35,816 nucleotides of DNA from Gammaproteobacteria bacterium (GTDB taxonomy: Bacteria; Pseudomonadota; Gammaproteobacteria; Steroidobacterales; Steroidobacteraceae). Positions 14,113 through 23,178 of this stretch are shown here, piece by piece; positions within the stretch are counted from its first letter, which is position 1; each line of letters begins with the position of its first letter. The stretch spans positions 1 through 35,816 of the forward strand of contig JASHPX010000003.1 of the NCBI GenBank assembly GCA_030037905.1, read 5' to 3'. Under the pieces are notes generated by a model. The model was not told the DNA's origin, ran no database searches, and worked only from the letters and a program-made list of their open reading frames with translations. The position numbers and the translations under genes were made by a program.

Positions 14113-15162
14113 ATGGACCCTTGGCACTACCCGCGCAGCCCCGCCTCCATCGAACTGATGCTGCTGTTTGGACAAGGCTGGGGCATCGAACCTGCGAGGC
14201 TGATGGTAGGCACCCGCCTGTCATCCACCGATCTCAAGGATCCTGAGTTCACCCTCTCCGCAGCACAGGAACTCCGGGTCATCCGCAACCTGTGTGCTGC
14301 GCTGCCGCAGGTCGCCCACGCCGGGCTGGCGGTCGGCTTAACCTATCGACTCTCGACCTACGGGCTGCTCGGCTACGGCCTCTTGAGCAGCGCCAGCGGA
14401 GAAGCAGCGCTCGCGCTCGCACGGCGTTTGCTCCCGTTGACTTACACCTTCGCGGCCATCGCATTCACGTCGGACGGGTCCATGATGCAGATGGCGTTCA
14501 AGCCTGCGCCCGACCTTGCCGGCGACACCGCCCGCTTCGTCGTGGAGCGTGCGATGGGCGCCGCCGCGCGTGTGCTGCGCGACGTGATCGGCCCCGATTT
14601 CCGTTTGGCGTCGTTCGAACTGGCTGGGCCGGCCAGGCCCGGGCGTTCCGCCGTCTCCTCGGTGTTCGGTGCGCCTGTGCGGCAGGGCCATGAGCTCAAC
14701 GCGATCCGCTTTCGCCACGCACTGTTGAAACGTCCGTTGCCCCAAGCCAATCCTATGTCCGCGCGAATGTGCGAACGCATGTGCCAGGAGTTGCTCAGGA
14801 AGCGCAGCCCCCGGGTCGATACCGCCGCCTTCATTCGCGAACATCTGACGGGCCGTTCGTTCACCCGTCCGCCGCTCATCACCGAATACGCACGCATGCT
14901 CAACGCCAGTGAACGCACAATCAAGCGCAGGCTGCAGCAGGAAGGTACGTCGTTCCGGGCTATTTCAAACAGGGCCCGCCTGGATCGAGCCAATACACTT
15001 ATTCAGGAAGGCCGCATGTCCCTCGCGCAGATCGCCGCCGATTTGGGGTTCAGCGAGCCGACCACGTTCACGCAAGCGTACAAGAAGTGGACCGGCGCCA
15101 CGCCGAGCCACTCGAGGTCGGCACGAGGCCGGAAATTCCGATCATCCCCTTCGTCCGATTAA
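14113..15162 (+). CDS. AraC-family transcriptional regulator (arabinose-binding N-terminus type)
   Basis: This protein has 350 residues from the ATG at 14113. The N-terminal ~200 residues match the ArmA/OruR-type sensor half (ELRVIRNLCAALPQ, LSTYGLLGYGLLSSAS). The C-terminus carries the AraC double helix-turn-helix: YARMLNASERTIKRRLQQEG and then MSLAQIAADLGFSEPTTFTQ, followed by YKKWTG-x-TPS. An in-frame ATG at 14005 would overlap the divergent hydrolase and is not favoured. TATAGA (14083-14088) may be its -10. It most likely activates the divergent hydrolase gene in response to a fatty-acid or aromatic ligand; the ligand is inferred only. Confidence 0.85.
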   Translation: MDPWHYPRSPASIELMLLFGQGWGIEPARLMVGTRLSSTDLKDPEFTLSAAQELRVIRNLCAALPQVAHAGLAVGLTYRLSTYGLLGYGLLSSASGEAALALARRLLPLTYTFAAIAFTSDGSMMQMAFKPAPDLAGDTARFVVERAMGAAARVLRDVIGPDFRLASFELAGPARPGRSAVSSVFGAPVRQGHELNAIRFRHALLKRPLPQANPMSARMCERMCQELLRKRSPRVDTAAFIREHLTGRSFTRPPLITEYARMLNASERTIKRRLQQEGTSFRAISNRARLDRANTLIQEGRMSLAQIAADLGFSEPTTFTQAYKKWTGATPSHSRSARGRKFRSSPSSD

Positions 15163-15242
15163 GGTCCGCTTGGGTCGCCTCCGGGCTTCCTTTCCAAAGG
15201 GCATCAGCCTCGTTCTGCGGTGGCACACGATAGGCACGCGGC

Positions 15243-15623
15243 TCAGTAGGTGGCGCACTCGAGCCCGCTGACTCGGGTGAAATGCTTGGCGTTGCGCGTC
15301 ACGAGCGCCAAGCCTTTCGACAACGCCGTGCCGGCAATCCAGCAGTCGTTGTCCCCAATGTGGCGACCTGCGCCCCTCAGCAGCCGTGCGACACGTGAAG
15401 TGTGCCATGCGACGTCTTCGTCGATTTCGATGATGCTGTAGTCACGCAGAAGCTCGTTGACGATCGCAGGGCTTGCGACGCCCTCGGCGAGTTCCGACCA
15501 ACAGATTCTGCTCGTGTAAAGCGGCATATCGGGGTTGGCAGCGAGGAACGCCAGCGCCTCGGCGCGGTTACGCCGAGCTCCACGACCTGACAGATCTATG
15601 AAGAATCCCGTGTCGAAGAGCAT
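15243..15623 (-). CDS. vapC: VapC-type PIN toxin
   Basis: This 126-residue PIN ribonuclease has the canonical motifs: MLFDTGFFIDL (Asp4), SRICWSELAEGV (Glu), IGDNDCWIAGTAL (Asp) and LALVTRNAKHF (closing strand with T-x-N). Length and layout match ordinary VapC. Its start is 18 nt after the stop of the antitoxin gene in the same direction, so this is a complete toxin-antitoxin pair. It would cleave RNA, in known cases often initiator tRNA or rRNA; the target here is not predictable. Confidence 0.9.
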   Translation of the reverse strand: MLFDTGFFIDLSGRGARRNRAEALAFLAANPDMPLYTSRICWSELAEGVASPAIVNELLRDYSIIEIDEDVAWHTSRVARLLRGAGRHIGDNDCWIAGTALSKGLALVTRNAKHFTRVSGLECATY

Positions 15624-15641
15624 GCCCGCTAACGATACGCT

Positions 15642-15875
15642 TCAGATAGACGGACGACGGCGCCGCCGTCGGGAGCGGTGCGCCGCCTCGACTCGCTCCC
15701 AGTCGAGCTCCTCTCCCCACTCGTCCGATTTGACGCGAGCCAGTAAGTCCCGAGCTCGTCCGGGGGGCGTGGGAATCAGGCGACGAACAGCCTGAGAGAA
15801 GGACTCGTGCTGCAGCCGGGCGGCTTTCAGCCTCTCGTAGGCGTCGACTTCGAGCGAGATGGTACGACTAGCCAT
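15642..15875 (-). CDS. vapB: VapB-type antitoxin (UPF0330/PF02697-like)
   Basis: The protein has 77 residues starting MASRTISLEVDAYERLKAAR, followed by ESFSQAVRRLIP. This is the pattern of VapB antitoxins of the UPF0330 family, with a short N-terminal strand-helix DNA-binding part. The C-terminus is basic (HRSRRRRRR). The ATG at 15875 is chosen because it gives this N-terminus and is directly preceded by a -10 box; an ATG at 15950 would run through the operator. It should neutralise the downstream VapC and repress the operon. Confidence 0.8.
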   Translation of the reverse strand: MASRTISLEVDAYERLKAARLQHESFSQAVRRLIPTPPGRARDLLARVKSDEWGEELDWERVEAAHRSRRRRRRPSI

Positions 15876-15881
15876 ACACAG

Positions 15882-15911
15882 ATTATACACAGACATTCTG
15901 TGCATATCCAA
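15882..15911 (-). promoter_or_regulatory. Promoter/operator of the vapBC operon
   Basis: On the minus strand TTGGAT (15906-15911), an 18-nt spacer and a perfect TATAAT (15882-15887) are followed after 6 nt by the ATG, so the mRNA is probably leaderless. A perfect palindrome CACAGACATTCTGTG (15888-15902) lies in the spacer, and ACACAGA occurs again next to the start codon; both are candidate VapB sites. Confidence 0.55.
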
Positions 15912-15919
15912 AGGAGTCG

Positions 15920-16360
15920 ATGGGGTGTGTCCCGGTGAGTTGCGTGGCAACCCCCAAGCTCCACTTCATCGACCCGGGTCTGCTGACCGCTCTGCACGGA
16001 TACTCGATCGCAAGATTACGCTCCGAGCGCGGGCGGGTGGGCCCCCTTCTCGAGAGCTTTGTATTCTCGGAGCTGATCAAAGGCGCCGCGTGGACCAAGG
16101 AGCCTGTGGCGATCTTTCACTATCGGGACAAGGATCAGCTCGAGGTCGACTTCGTTCTGGAGAATCCCGCAGGCCAGATTGTCGGTATCGAGGTAAAGGC
16201 CGCCGCCTCAGTCACTCATCGAGACCTCGCGGGCCTTGAACGGGTGGCGTCGGCCGCCGGATCCGACTTCGTACAAGGTATTGTGCTTTACGATGGCAAG
16301 CAAACCCTATCCTTCGGGAAAAATCTTCTCGCGGCTCCGCTCCCGACATTGTGGGCATGA
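15920..16360 (+). pseudogene. C-terminal remnant of a DUF4143 ATPase
   Basis: The frame encodes PKLHFIDPGLLTALHGYS, then GPLLESFVFSELIKGA, IFHYRDKDQLEVDFVLE and IVGIEVKAAASV. This is the C-terminal DUF4143 (nuclease-like) half of the common AAA_14 + DUF4143 proteins of about 400 residues. The whole ATPase half with Walker motifs is missing; upstream DNA belongs to the vapBC promoter. The first ~10 residues are unrelated. It is therefore a truncated gene, joined to unrelated DNA at about 15945. Confidence 0.75.
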
Positions 16361-16469
16361 ATCCGGTTACGGTTGGGTTACGATCGCTTGCAGCAAGAGT
16401 CAAATCAACGGCCCCCCGCAGGGTGATGTTGGCCTGAGGGTGCCAGTTCTCCCGCACGCTCACGCTCTC

Positions 16470-17693
16470 TCAAGCGCTGCGCGCCGCAATGGCGGGAGGT
16501 AGCGCGGCGGCCCGCAATGCCGGCCACAGTACCGAGACCTGCCCAAGTAGCAGCACGATGATCACGCCGGCGACCAGATAGACAGGCGGCAGCCGCGCCA
16601 GAGCGACACTGCGAAGCAGCCACAGGTTCCCGGCCAGTCCCAGCAGGATACCGAGAATCGATCCCGCGCCCGCGATCAGTAGGTTCTCCGTCTGAAAGTA
16701 GCGCAGGATACCGCCAGCCGTGGCGCCGAGCGCCCGCCGGATTCCTATCTGGCGCATCCGCTGTGATACCCAGTAGCTCGTCAGGCCGACGATACTGAAT
16801 GAGGTCACGCCGAGCAGGATGGCGCAGATGACTCCCATGAGCAGGGCTTCGCCGCGGGCTGCGCGATAAAATTGGAGCCGCGCTGCTGCGAGCGACTGCA
16901 TGCTGACGATCGTGCGCTGGCGGCTGATCCCGTAGAGCTCGTCGCGCGCTGCCGCCATGGCGGCGGAGATCTGCCCGGGCTTCGCACGCACGAAATAGAA
17001 GACGTTCGAGTCGGCCCACAGCAGCGGCACGAGGACTGAGTACTCCGCAGCAGGACTGCTCGGCGCGTATCGACCCGGCTGCAGCCGGTCAACGACACCG
17101 ACTATCGTGGCCGTGATGCCCCCGGGATTGAGCGTGGCCACACGCCCGAGTACGTTACCGCCGGGATCGAGGGCGCGGGCCAATCCACGCGTGATGATCA
17201 TGCTGCCCCAGCTTGGGTAGTTTTCGCTGAAACCGTGAGTGACGAGGACTTCTTCCGGACGGAAATTGCGCCCAGCGATCAATCTCAGCCCCAACGTGCT
17301 CAGGGCGTGGTCATCGACCGGAAACACCATCGTGAGCTTCCCCGCCCTCGGCCGGTCGGGATGGATCGTGATGCCCATCCCCATTTCCCGTCCGCCGAGC
17401 GGCTGAACGGGGGACAGGGTTGCGTCTGCAACCTGTGGCAAGGCTCGCAGGCTGGCCAAGTCGGTCCGCTCACGGGCCGCCAGGTCCTGCGCACCTCCGA
17501 CCCACCGATTCGAGATGAGGAACACGCTGGATTCATCCGCAATACCAGTCGGCGTGCGGCTCAGCGCCGTGTATTGCCCGATGATGAACAACGCATTGCA
17601 GAGTACAGCGAGCGTCAGTGCAATCTGCAGCGCAATCAGCGTCGCGCCGCCCTTATTGCGACGCAGAGCGGAAAGAATCGGTCCGAGTTCCAT
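16470..17693 (-). CDS. MacB/FtsX-like ABC transporter permease
   Basis: This 407-residue protein has a MacB-type layout. One transmembrane helix near the N-terminus (about 15-40) is followed by a periplasmic domain of about 220 residues and three C-terminal helices (about 285-310, 335-360, 372-395). [21 protein letters not shown] after the second helix is the signature of FtsX/MacB permeases. It starts 13 nt after the end of a second, broken permease gene, so the two were one operon. The ATPase subunit is not in the window. Such 'ADOP-type' permeases often export peptides or lipids; the substrate is unknown. Confidence 0.8.
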   Translation of the reverse strand: MELGPILSALRRNKGGATLIALQIALTLAVLCNALFIIGQYTALSRTPTGIADESSVFLISNRWVGGAQDLAARERTDLASLRALPQVADATLSPVQPLGGREMGMGITIHPDRPRAGKLTMVFPVDDHALSTLGLRLIAGRNFRPEEVLVTHGFSENYPSWGSMIITRGLARALDPGGNVLGRVATLNPGGITATIVGVVDRLQPGRYAPSSPAAEYSVLVPLLWADSNVFYFVRAKPGQISAAMAAARDELYGISRQRTIVSMQSLAAARLQFYRAARGEALLMGVICAILLGVTSFSIVGLTSYWVSQRMRQIGIRRALGATAGGILRYFQTENLLIAGAGSILGILLGLAGNLWLLRSVALARLPPVYLVAGVIIVLLLGQVSVLWPALRAAALPPAIAARSA

Positions 17694-17706
17694 GATGCGC
17701 TGCTTC

Positions 17707-18644
17707 TTATAGCGTCTTGAGCTGCAACGCAGGTTGGACCTGCGTCGCGCGCCAGGTCAGATACAACCCTGCGAGGAGCGTCGCTGCGAGGGACACGCCT
17801 AAAGCGATCAGCACATCGCCGCTGTGCAGTCGCGTCAACACCGATAGATCCGTCTGGAGCACGGTGCGGCAGCTCAGCAGTCCCAACTTGGTCAATCCAA
17901 GCCCGACGAGCCCACCAACCACCTCGATGACGCCGGCCTCGAAATGCAATTGGAGTGCAGCTGGCCCTGCCAGCCTTTTGCCGCACGCGCCCGATCGCAA
18001 TTGAGATTCGCATACGTCGGCATGTGTCCATCGATGGCGCGCGTGAACGGCAAGAAGAGCCGGTCCTCGCCGGAAAACCTCTGCTCAGGCACGTCATAGA
18101 AGGCAGGAGTCGGGTGCCAGTCGTCCATCACGCCGATGATGCTGTAGGAACTATCGCCGATCGTCAGCTTCCGACCGACGCTGTTTGCTCCACCGAAGAG
18201 CTCATCGTTGAGGGCACGCGTTAGCACGACCACCGACGCATGAGCATCATCCTCCGCCCGCCCCCAGGGTCCCCCATACTCGAAGGGGACGTCGAACATC
18301 GGAAAGAAGCCGCTATACGTCGCGCGAGCGTAGATCTGCATCGGGTACTGAGTGGGATCCGGCGGAACGAGCGAGAGCAATGTCGGATACATCGCCGCCT
18401 GACGGTACGCAGGGTGCGCCCGCATCAGGCCCATGGCATCGATGTAGGTTAGCTCGGGCGGCAGCGAATCCTCGGTCTCCCGCGGCACAGTGGACTGCGG
18501 GCCAAAATTGTCGATCTGCGGCACGAAGAGCTGTGCGGATTTCTGCGGAATGGGATCACCCGACGCCGCGCGGAAGATCGTGAGCATGGTCATCGAGGCA
18601 CCGATACCGACACCGATCGCGATGATCATGAGTGCCGTGAGCAC
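17707..18644 (-). pseudogene. Broken MacB/FtsX-like ABC permease
   Basis: Two overlapping frames together resemble one permease. Frame 1 (18644-17892) has a first helix LTALMIIAIGVGIGASMTML and the MacB periplasmic domain up to FLPFTRAIDGHMPTYANLN. Frame 2 (up to 17707) resumes with LHFEAGVIEVVGGLVGLGL, the last helices and [15 protein letters not shown]. The conserved middle (the transmembrane helix and the 'R-RALG' segment, about 100 residues) is missing. The joint lies near 17945-18001, where CAATTGC occurs at both sides, as in a deletion between short repeats. The N-terminus also lacks the usual ~12 residues and would need a GTG start. Probably inactive. Confidence 0.7.
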
Positions 18645-18720
18645 TAAGCTAACCGAGCTCCCTGCGCTCCCTCAACCAGTTGCGGGGCAGTGATGATCGA
18701 CAGGAGATACGCCCTATCCC

Positions 18721-20181
18721 CTAGTGCTCGCCGACATGGGACTCTTCCGCCTCGCGGATCGTCGCCGCCGCATCGCCAGGAAGGATGTAGCCCTTCTTGA
18801 CATTGTCGTCGGCCACTCGGCGCACCTGGGCAACATAGGCGGCATGGCTGGGATAGTGGGCATTGAGCTGCGCAATGGTCATGTCGGTCGAATAACCCCA
18901 GCGGACACAGGCGACTGCTCCGGTCGCTCCGCGTGGGGGTCCACTAACCGGATGGGCGGGCTTACTGATACCCACATTGAACTGGGTCGGCACCGCGAGC
19001 GCCGCCAGGCGGATCCCACCTTCTGCGAGACCATCCTGATCGCGAGCAATCACCGACGGGTGGGGTCGCTGCATGATCCGGATCATGGTGAGGCGCGGGG
19101 CCGTTGGCGGGGGCGGCCCGCCCGCGGCCCAGACAGCCAGCTTGTCCAATGCCGATGCCACGACATAGTTGGTGGGTACGCGGGTGCCGATCGACGGCAC
19201 CGCGCAGAGTGGCGAGAGGTTCGCTTCCATGGAAACGCCGTTGTCGCGCAACTCCACTGCCTCTCGGCTGGTGCGCAGATGCTGATCCACGTGCGAGGTC
19301 CCGGCCACTTCCCAGGTTCGGAATTTGGGGGTATCGGGCTGGCGCGTCGCAGCTTCCCCTCCGATCACGTCGTACTCGGTATTGAGCTTGAACACCGGCG
19401 AGACGAGATCGCTGCGAATGCTCCGGCCCAGCGCCGAAAGCAGGAAAAAACCATCGTAGACCCGCGCCAGGGGATGGACGGAATTGACATAGGTTGCGAG
19501 CCGCGCCGCCGACTGGGATTCACCGACGGCGAGGAGGAGTTTCGGCTTCAGGCCGTGCAGCATATCCACGTCGCCAGGATGGCGCAGCGCCTGGCCGGCC
19601 TGGGAGAAGATGTCGTAGGACATGGCGTCACGGTCAGGGCCGCGGTTGAAACCGCTGCTGGCGACGACAGCACCCACGTCCAGCGCGCCATAGCGTTGCG
19701 GGCTCCATTTTTTCAGCGCAGCCACGCCGATGGTCTGGGCGGAGACGCCGACCCAGACATAGCCGGCCTGCATGATGTGCTCCCAGCCGAAGAACCAGAA
19801 ATTTTCGGCATCGAACAGGTTGGTGACATTGTCCCATTCCACCAGCACCGTGCCGTTGAAGCGTTTGGGATCGGCGGGACGGCGCACCACGATGCGGGTG
19901 AAATACGGAAGGCCACTGTCCTTCACCGTACCGGTTTCGCCTGGCGGGGTGTTGTAGGTCCTTGCCGTTCCCTTGATGAAGAATTCCTCTTCCAAATACC
20001 CATGGGATGCGAGGTCATGGTTCGACGCAAAGAAAGTGTAATTGTGCGATGGAGCGCCCGGAATATCCGGCGACGCAATGGGGCCACTCACTTGGGGAAC
20101 AGGCACCGACGATGCGGCGAGGGCCTCACCGGCGGCAAGGCCGAGCGCCGCACTCAACAGAAATGCAAAACGCCTGCACAT
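18721..20181 (-). CDS. Exported alpha/beta-hydrolase-domain protein (Abhydrolase_10-like)
   Basis: The 486-residue protein has a signal peptide MCRRFAFLLSAALGLAAGEALA. It matches the large 'alpha/beta hydrolase domain-containing' family: early block RIVVRRPADPKRFNGTVLVEW, YVWVGVSAQTIGV, nucleophile candidate GESQSA (Ser in LLLAVGESQSAARLATYV), EVAGTSHVDQH with the candidate His, and a C-terminal WGYSTDMT. It lies 10 nt downstream of the esterase gene that precedes it, so they form an operon of two exported hydrolases, possibly for plant or phenolic esters. The exact substrate is not known. Confidence 0.75.
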   Translation of the reverse strand: MCRRFAFLLSAALGLAAGEALAASSVPVPQVSGPIASPDIPGAPSHNYTFFASNHDLASHGYLEEEFFIKGTARTYNTPPGETGTVKDSGLPYFTRIVVRRPADPKRFNGTVLVEWDNVTNLFDAENFWFFGWEHIMQAGYVWVGVSAQTIGVAALKKWSPQRYGALDVGAVVASSGFNRGPDRDAMSYDIFSQAGQALRHPGDVDMLHGLKPKLLLAVGESQSAARLATYVNSVHPLARVYDGFFLLSALGRSIRSDLVSPVFKLNTEYDVIGGEAATRQPDTPKFRTWEVAGTSHVDQHLRTSREAVELRDNGVSMEANLSPLCAVPSIGTRVPTNYVVASALDKLAVWAAGGPPPPTAPRLTMIRIMQRPHPSVIARDQDGLAEGGIRLAALAVPTQFNVGISKPAHPVSGPPRGATGAVACVRWGYSTDMTIAQLNAHYPSHAAYVAQVRRVADDNVKKGYILPGDAAATIREAEESHVGEH

Positions 20182-20191
20182 CGCCGGGCAC

Positions 20192-21298
20192 TCAGTGGAA
20201 GCTCAGATGGTCGCTGAAGAAGGGCAGCACCTGCGTCTCGAGCCGCTGCTGGATGTGATCGACGTGGTTTCCTGCGTAGATCTGCGCGACATGCTCGACG
20301 CCGAACGCCGTGAGTATCCGGTCCAGGGATCGGACGGTGCCCGCGATGGCCGTGTCGCGGTCACCCGCGTCGAAGGCGATCGCCTGATACGTCTCGAGAT
20401 TGACAATGGACTGGTAGACCATCGCCAGCGGAGCGTTGGCGGCCCACGCGGCGATTACCGTAGGCACCGGCTTGCCGTTCATGATGGGAAGATCGAAATA
20501 GCTCGGAGGATTGCGAGGATCGGGCGACCAGGCCGCGGCCGAGGCGAGCATCGCCTTGATGCCGAAGCTGGCCTTCGCGATGTCGCCCGTGGATTGCGCT
20601 TGCGCCACGCTCGCCATGAGGGCGGCGCTCGGCATGAGGTTGGCGGAGAGGCAGCAGGGACTCATCGCGTAGACGCTCGAAAAAACGCCCGGGTACTTCA
20701 TCGCAAGGCGCAGCGTGCCGTATCCGCCCATGGAATGGCCCGCAAGGCCGCGGCTTGCGGGGCGCGGCAGTGTTCGGTAGTGACTGTCGATGTAGCTCAC
20801 CAGATCATGCACGATGAACGCCTCCCAGTTCCCCGTGACCGCCGAGTTCGAGTACATGCTGCCTGCATATTTCGTGAACGCATCCGGCATGACGATGATC
20901 ATCTCGCGCACACCATGGGCATATGCCAGATCCGCTGCGTTGGGCAGGATCACGAAGTGCGGTCCGCTCTGGCCGAACCACAGGTTCGCGGTATCGGTGA
21001 ATCCGTGCAGCAGATAAAGCACCGGGTAGCGGCGGCCGGGGTCCTTCGCGTAGCTCGGCGGAAGATAGACGAGCACTTCGCGATCGGGAGAATCGCCCTC
21101 GAGGTTCCCGACGAGCGAGGCGCCGTGCACGGTGATCCGATCGATCCGCCCGGCGGGCTCGTGGAGTACATAGGAGGGTCCGGGAAAGCTCGCTCGAAAG
21201 GTCGCGCCAGCACCCGCCGGCGATTGCGAATAGGCAGCTGTGCCGAACAGCAGGGCGCTCAGTGCAAGACCGATTGCCGTGGAAAGTTTCGTGCTCAT
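20192..21298 (-). CDS. Exported esterase, esterase-D fold
   Basis: The protein has 368 residues with a signal peptide ending TAAYSQ. The esterase-D/feruloyl-esterase core is EVLVYLPPSYAKDPGRRYPV, LYLLHGFTD (oxyanion), MIIVMPDA, and the nucleophile elbow GLAGHSMGGYGTL (Ser in GHSMGG); a candidate catalytic His is in AGNHVDHIQQ near the C-terminus. The ATG at 21298 is preceded by a GGAGCATCT stretch on the minus strand. It heads a two-gene operon with the hydrolase-domain protein. Likely cleaves acyl esters of sugars or aromatics in the periplasm. Confidence 0.8.
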   Translation of the reverse strand: MSTKLSTAIGLALSALLFGTAAYSQSPAGAGATFRASFPGPSYVLHEPAGRIDRITVHGASLVGNLEGDSPDREVLVYLPPSYAKDPGRRYPVLYLLHGFTDTANLWFGQSGPHFVILPNAADLAYAHGVREMIIVMPDAFTKYAGSMYSNSAVTGNWEAFIVHDLVSYIDSHYRTLPRPASRGLAGHSMGGYGTLRLAMKYPGVFSSVYAMSPCCLSANLMPSAALMASVAQAQSTGDIAKASFGIKAMLASAAAWSPDPRNPPSYFDLPIMNGKPVPTVIAAWAANAPLAMVYQSIVNLETYQAIAFDAGDRDTAIAGTVRSLDRILTAFGVEHVAQIYAGNHVDHIQQRLETQVLPFFSDHLSFH

Positions 21299-21337
21299 GA
21301 GATGCTCCGATCCCGGATGCCAATGGAACGGTATGCC

Positions 21338-21357
21338 GCTTAAGCTTAAGCTTAAGC
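21338..21357. repeat. Perfect 20-bp palindrome of TTAAGC units
   Basis: GCTTAAGCTTAAGCTTAAGC is three tandem hexamers and is also its own reverse complement. It lies 40 bp upstream of the esterase start and on the other side begins the intergenic region before the NHL lipoprotein. It may be an operator for the hydrolase operon. The remaining 21358-21524 shows no gene. Confidence 0.5.
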
Positions 21358-21572
21358 TCAGCCGGTGTCGCGGTTAGCGGTACCGCACGGTGAGAGCCAC
21401 CGCCTGGCCACCGCCTGGAGATGTTCAACCTGGTGGTGGCGCCAGTGGGCTCCGGGCGCAACTGGTCAGGCTGCGGCCTCGTGCCTGGGACGCCGCCGCG
21501 CTAGCCGTTCTCGCGCGAACCTCAGGGAACTACAATGCGAATTGTCGAGTCAGTAGTTACCGGGGAACTGCA

Positions 21573-22772
21573 ATGCCAATTACCAATCGGTCCCGCTGTC
21601 CAGGATGCTGGATTGGCTGTGTACTTGCCGGCCTGATGCTGACGGCCTGCGGGGGTGGCGCCAGCAGTAGCAGTAGCAGTACCAGCACCAGCACCAGTAC
21701 CAGCACCAGCAGCACCCCTGCTGCCACTGTCACAACTCCGGGCGCGCCCAGCGCGCCCAGCGGCGCCAGGAGCGGCGCGTCATTCCTCTCTCCCGTAGGC
21801 TTTGCGGTGGACCCGGCGGGCAACGTGTACGTGGCCGATTACGGCAATAACGAGATCTACAGGATCACGCCAGCAGGAGTGGTGAAGACGTTCGCGGGAT
21901 CGGGCGCGCAAGGTGACGCCGACGGCGCCGGCAGTGCCGCGTCGTTCTACTTTCCCGAAAGCGTTGCGGTGGATTCCGCGGGCAACGTGTACGTGGCCGA
22001 CTACGGCAATAACGAGATCCGCAAGATCACGCCAGCGGGAGCGGTAAAGACGTTTGCGGGATCGAGCACGAAAGGCGACGCCGACGGCACCGGCAGCGCC
22101 GCGTCATTCGACGGTCCCGAAGGCGTTGCGGTGGATTCGGCGGGCAACGCGTACGTGGCCGATTATGGTAATAACGAGATCCGCAAGATCACGCCGGCGG
22201 GCGTCGTGAGGACGTTTGCGGGATTGGGCGCGCAAGGCGACGCCGACGGCACCGGCAGCGCCGCGTCGTTCGACGGCCCCGAAGGGGTCGCGGTGGACCC
22301 GGCCGGCAACGTGTACGTGGCCGATTACGGCAATAACGAGATCCGCAAGATCACCCCGGCAGGCGTGGTGACGACGTTCGCGGGATCAGGCGCGCAAGGC
22401 GACGCCGATGGCACCGGCAGCGCCGCCTCGTTCGACGGTCCCGAAGGCGTTGCGGTGGACTCGGCAGGCAACGTGTACGTGGCCGATTACGGCAATAACA
22501 AGATCCGCAAGATCACCCCGGCGGGCGTGGTGACGACGTTCGCGGGATCAGGCGCGCAAGGCGACGCCGATGGCACCGGCAGCGCCGCCTCGTTCGACGG
22601 TCCCGAAGGCGTTGCGGTGGACTCGGCGGGCAACGTGTACGTAGGCGATGAATTCAATAACGAGATCCGCAAGATCACCCCGGCGGGCGTGGTGACGACG
22701 TTCGCGGGATCGGGCGCGGAAGGCGACGCCGACGGGCAGCGGGCGCTGCCGCGCGTACCTGCGGAAACGTGA
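21573..22772 (+). CDS. NHL-repeat lipoprotein with frameshifted end
   Basis: The 399-residue protein starts at the ATG at 21573 after GGGGAA. The signal peptide ends in a lipobox LTAC (Cys26), followed by a Ser/Thr-rich linker (30-50). Six NHL units of exactly 54 residues (VAVD-x-AGNVYVADYGNNEI, RKITPAGVV-TFAGSGAQGDA) form most of a beta-propeller; the last three are nearly identical. The sixth ends abruptly as GDADGQRALPRVPAET. The DNA continues with a shifted GGCAGCG..GC pattern, so a frameshift or deletion truncated the 3' part. The sequence upstream (21525-21537) duplicates the start region. The protein is likely surface-anchored; ligand unknown. Confidence 0.75.
   Translation: MPITNRSRCPGCWIGCVLAGLMLTACGGGASSSSSSTSTSTSTSTSSTPAATVTTPGAPSAPSGARSGASFLSPVGFAVDPAGNVYVADYGNNEIYRITPAGVVKTFAGSGAQGDADGAGSAASFYFPESVAVDSAGNVYVADYGNNEIRKITPAGAVKTFAGSSTKGDADGTGSAASFDGPEGVAVDSAGNAYVADYGNNEIRKITPAGVVRTFAGLGAQGDADGTGSAASFDGPEGVAVDPAGNVYVADYGNNEIRKITPAGVVTTFAGSGAQGDADGTGSAASFDGPEGVAVDSAGNVYVADYGNNKIRKITPAGVVTTFAGSGAQGDADGTGSAASFDGPEGVAVDSAGNVYVGDEFNNEIRKITPAGVVTTFAGSGAEGDADGQRALPRVPAET
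21801..22772 (+). repeat. 162-bp coding tandem repeats (6 units)
   Basis: Units begin at 21801, 21963, 22125, 22287, 22449 and 22611. Units 4-6 are almost identical at the DNA level, indicating recent duplication; units 1-2 differ more. Length change by unequal recombination is likely. Confidence 0.85.
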
Positions 22773-22920
22773 TCGAGGGTGCAGCCCTCCCGGGAGGATT
22801 GCGCTGAGGGTCGAGGAGCAGTGCCTGCGGTGATCCATGCGACCTGTGGAGCTGAAAGTCTGCCCCCGGCTCGCCACCTCCGCGGATCGATAACCAAATC
22901 GCGGTCGGGTGGGCGTCACG
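22773..22920. other. Short gene-free stretch after the frameshifted NHL gene
   Basis: This probably includes the decayed 3' end of the NHL gene. No gene or clear terminator is seen. Confidence 0.3.
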
Positions 22921-23178
22921 TCAGCGTGACTTGGATTGCACTGTGCTTCCTCGCGCCGTTCGGAAAATTGCGATTGCAACAAAGAGCCCAATCTGGGCTA
23001 ACAACTCGGATAACCAACCTCCGTCGCACACCCGGATGACCAACACTGACGTCACGATGGAGAGCGCTACCCACACCACCCCCTTTCGCATCCGATCGTG
23101 CTCTTCGAGCTTCCCGGAGCCGTAGAACGTAAATGCGAATACAAAAGCCAAAATCCAGCTCGAATGCAGCAAATCCAT
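22921..23178 (-). CDS. Small membrane protein of unknown function
   Basis: This protein of 85 residues starts MDLLHSSWILAFVFAFTFYG with an ATG at 23178 preceded by GGAGACAGATGGG. Two or three hydrophobic segments (about 6-20, 35-52, 57-73) indicate an inner-membrane protein with short charged loops (KLEEHDRMRKG). I recognise no family. It has no co-directional neighbour close by. Confidence 0.5.
   Translation of the reverse strand: MDLLHSSWILAFVFAFTFYGSGKLEEHDRMRKGVVWVALSIVTSVLVIRVCDGGWLSELLAQIGLFVAIAIFRTARGSTVQSKSR

Noticed and set aside
18724-20217. Long open frame (497 codons) on the plus strand
   Set aside because: It is antisense to the exported hydrolase, is Arg/His/Gly-rich and has no family signature; high GC keeps the complementary frame open.
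20042-21343. Long open frame (433 codons) on the plus strand
   Set aside because: Antisense to the esterase-D gene; composition is typical of a shadow frame and the esterase has a full catalytic motif.
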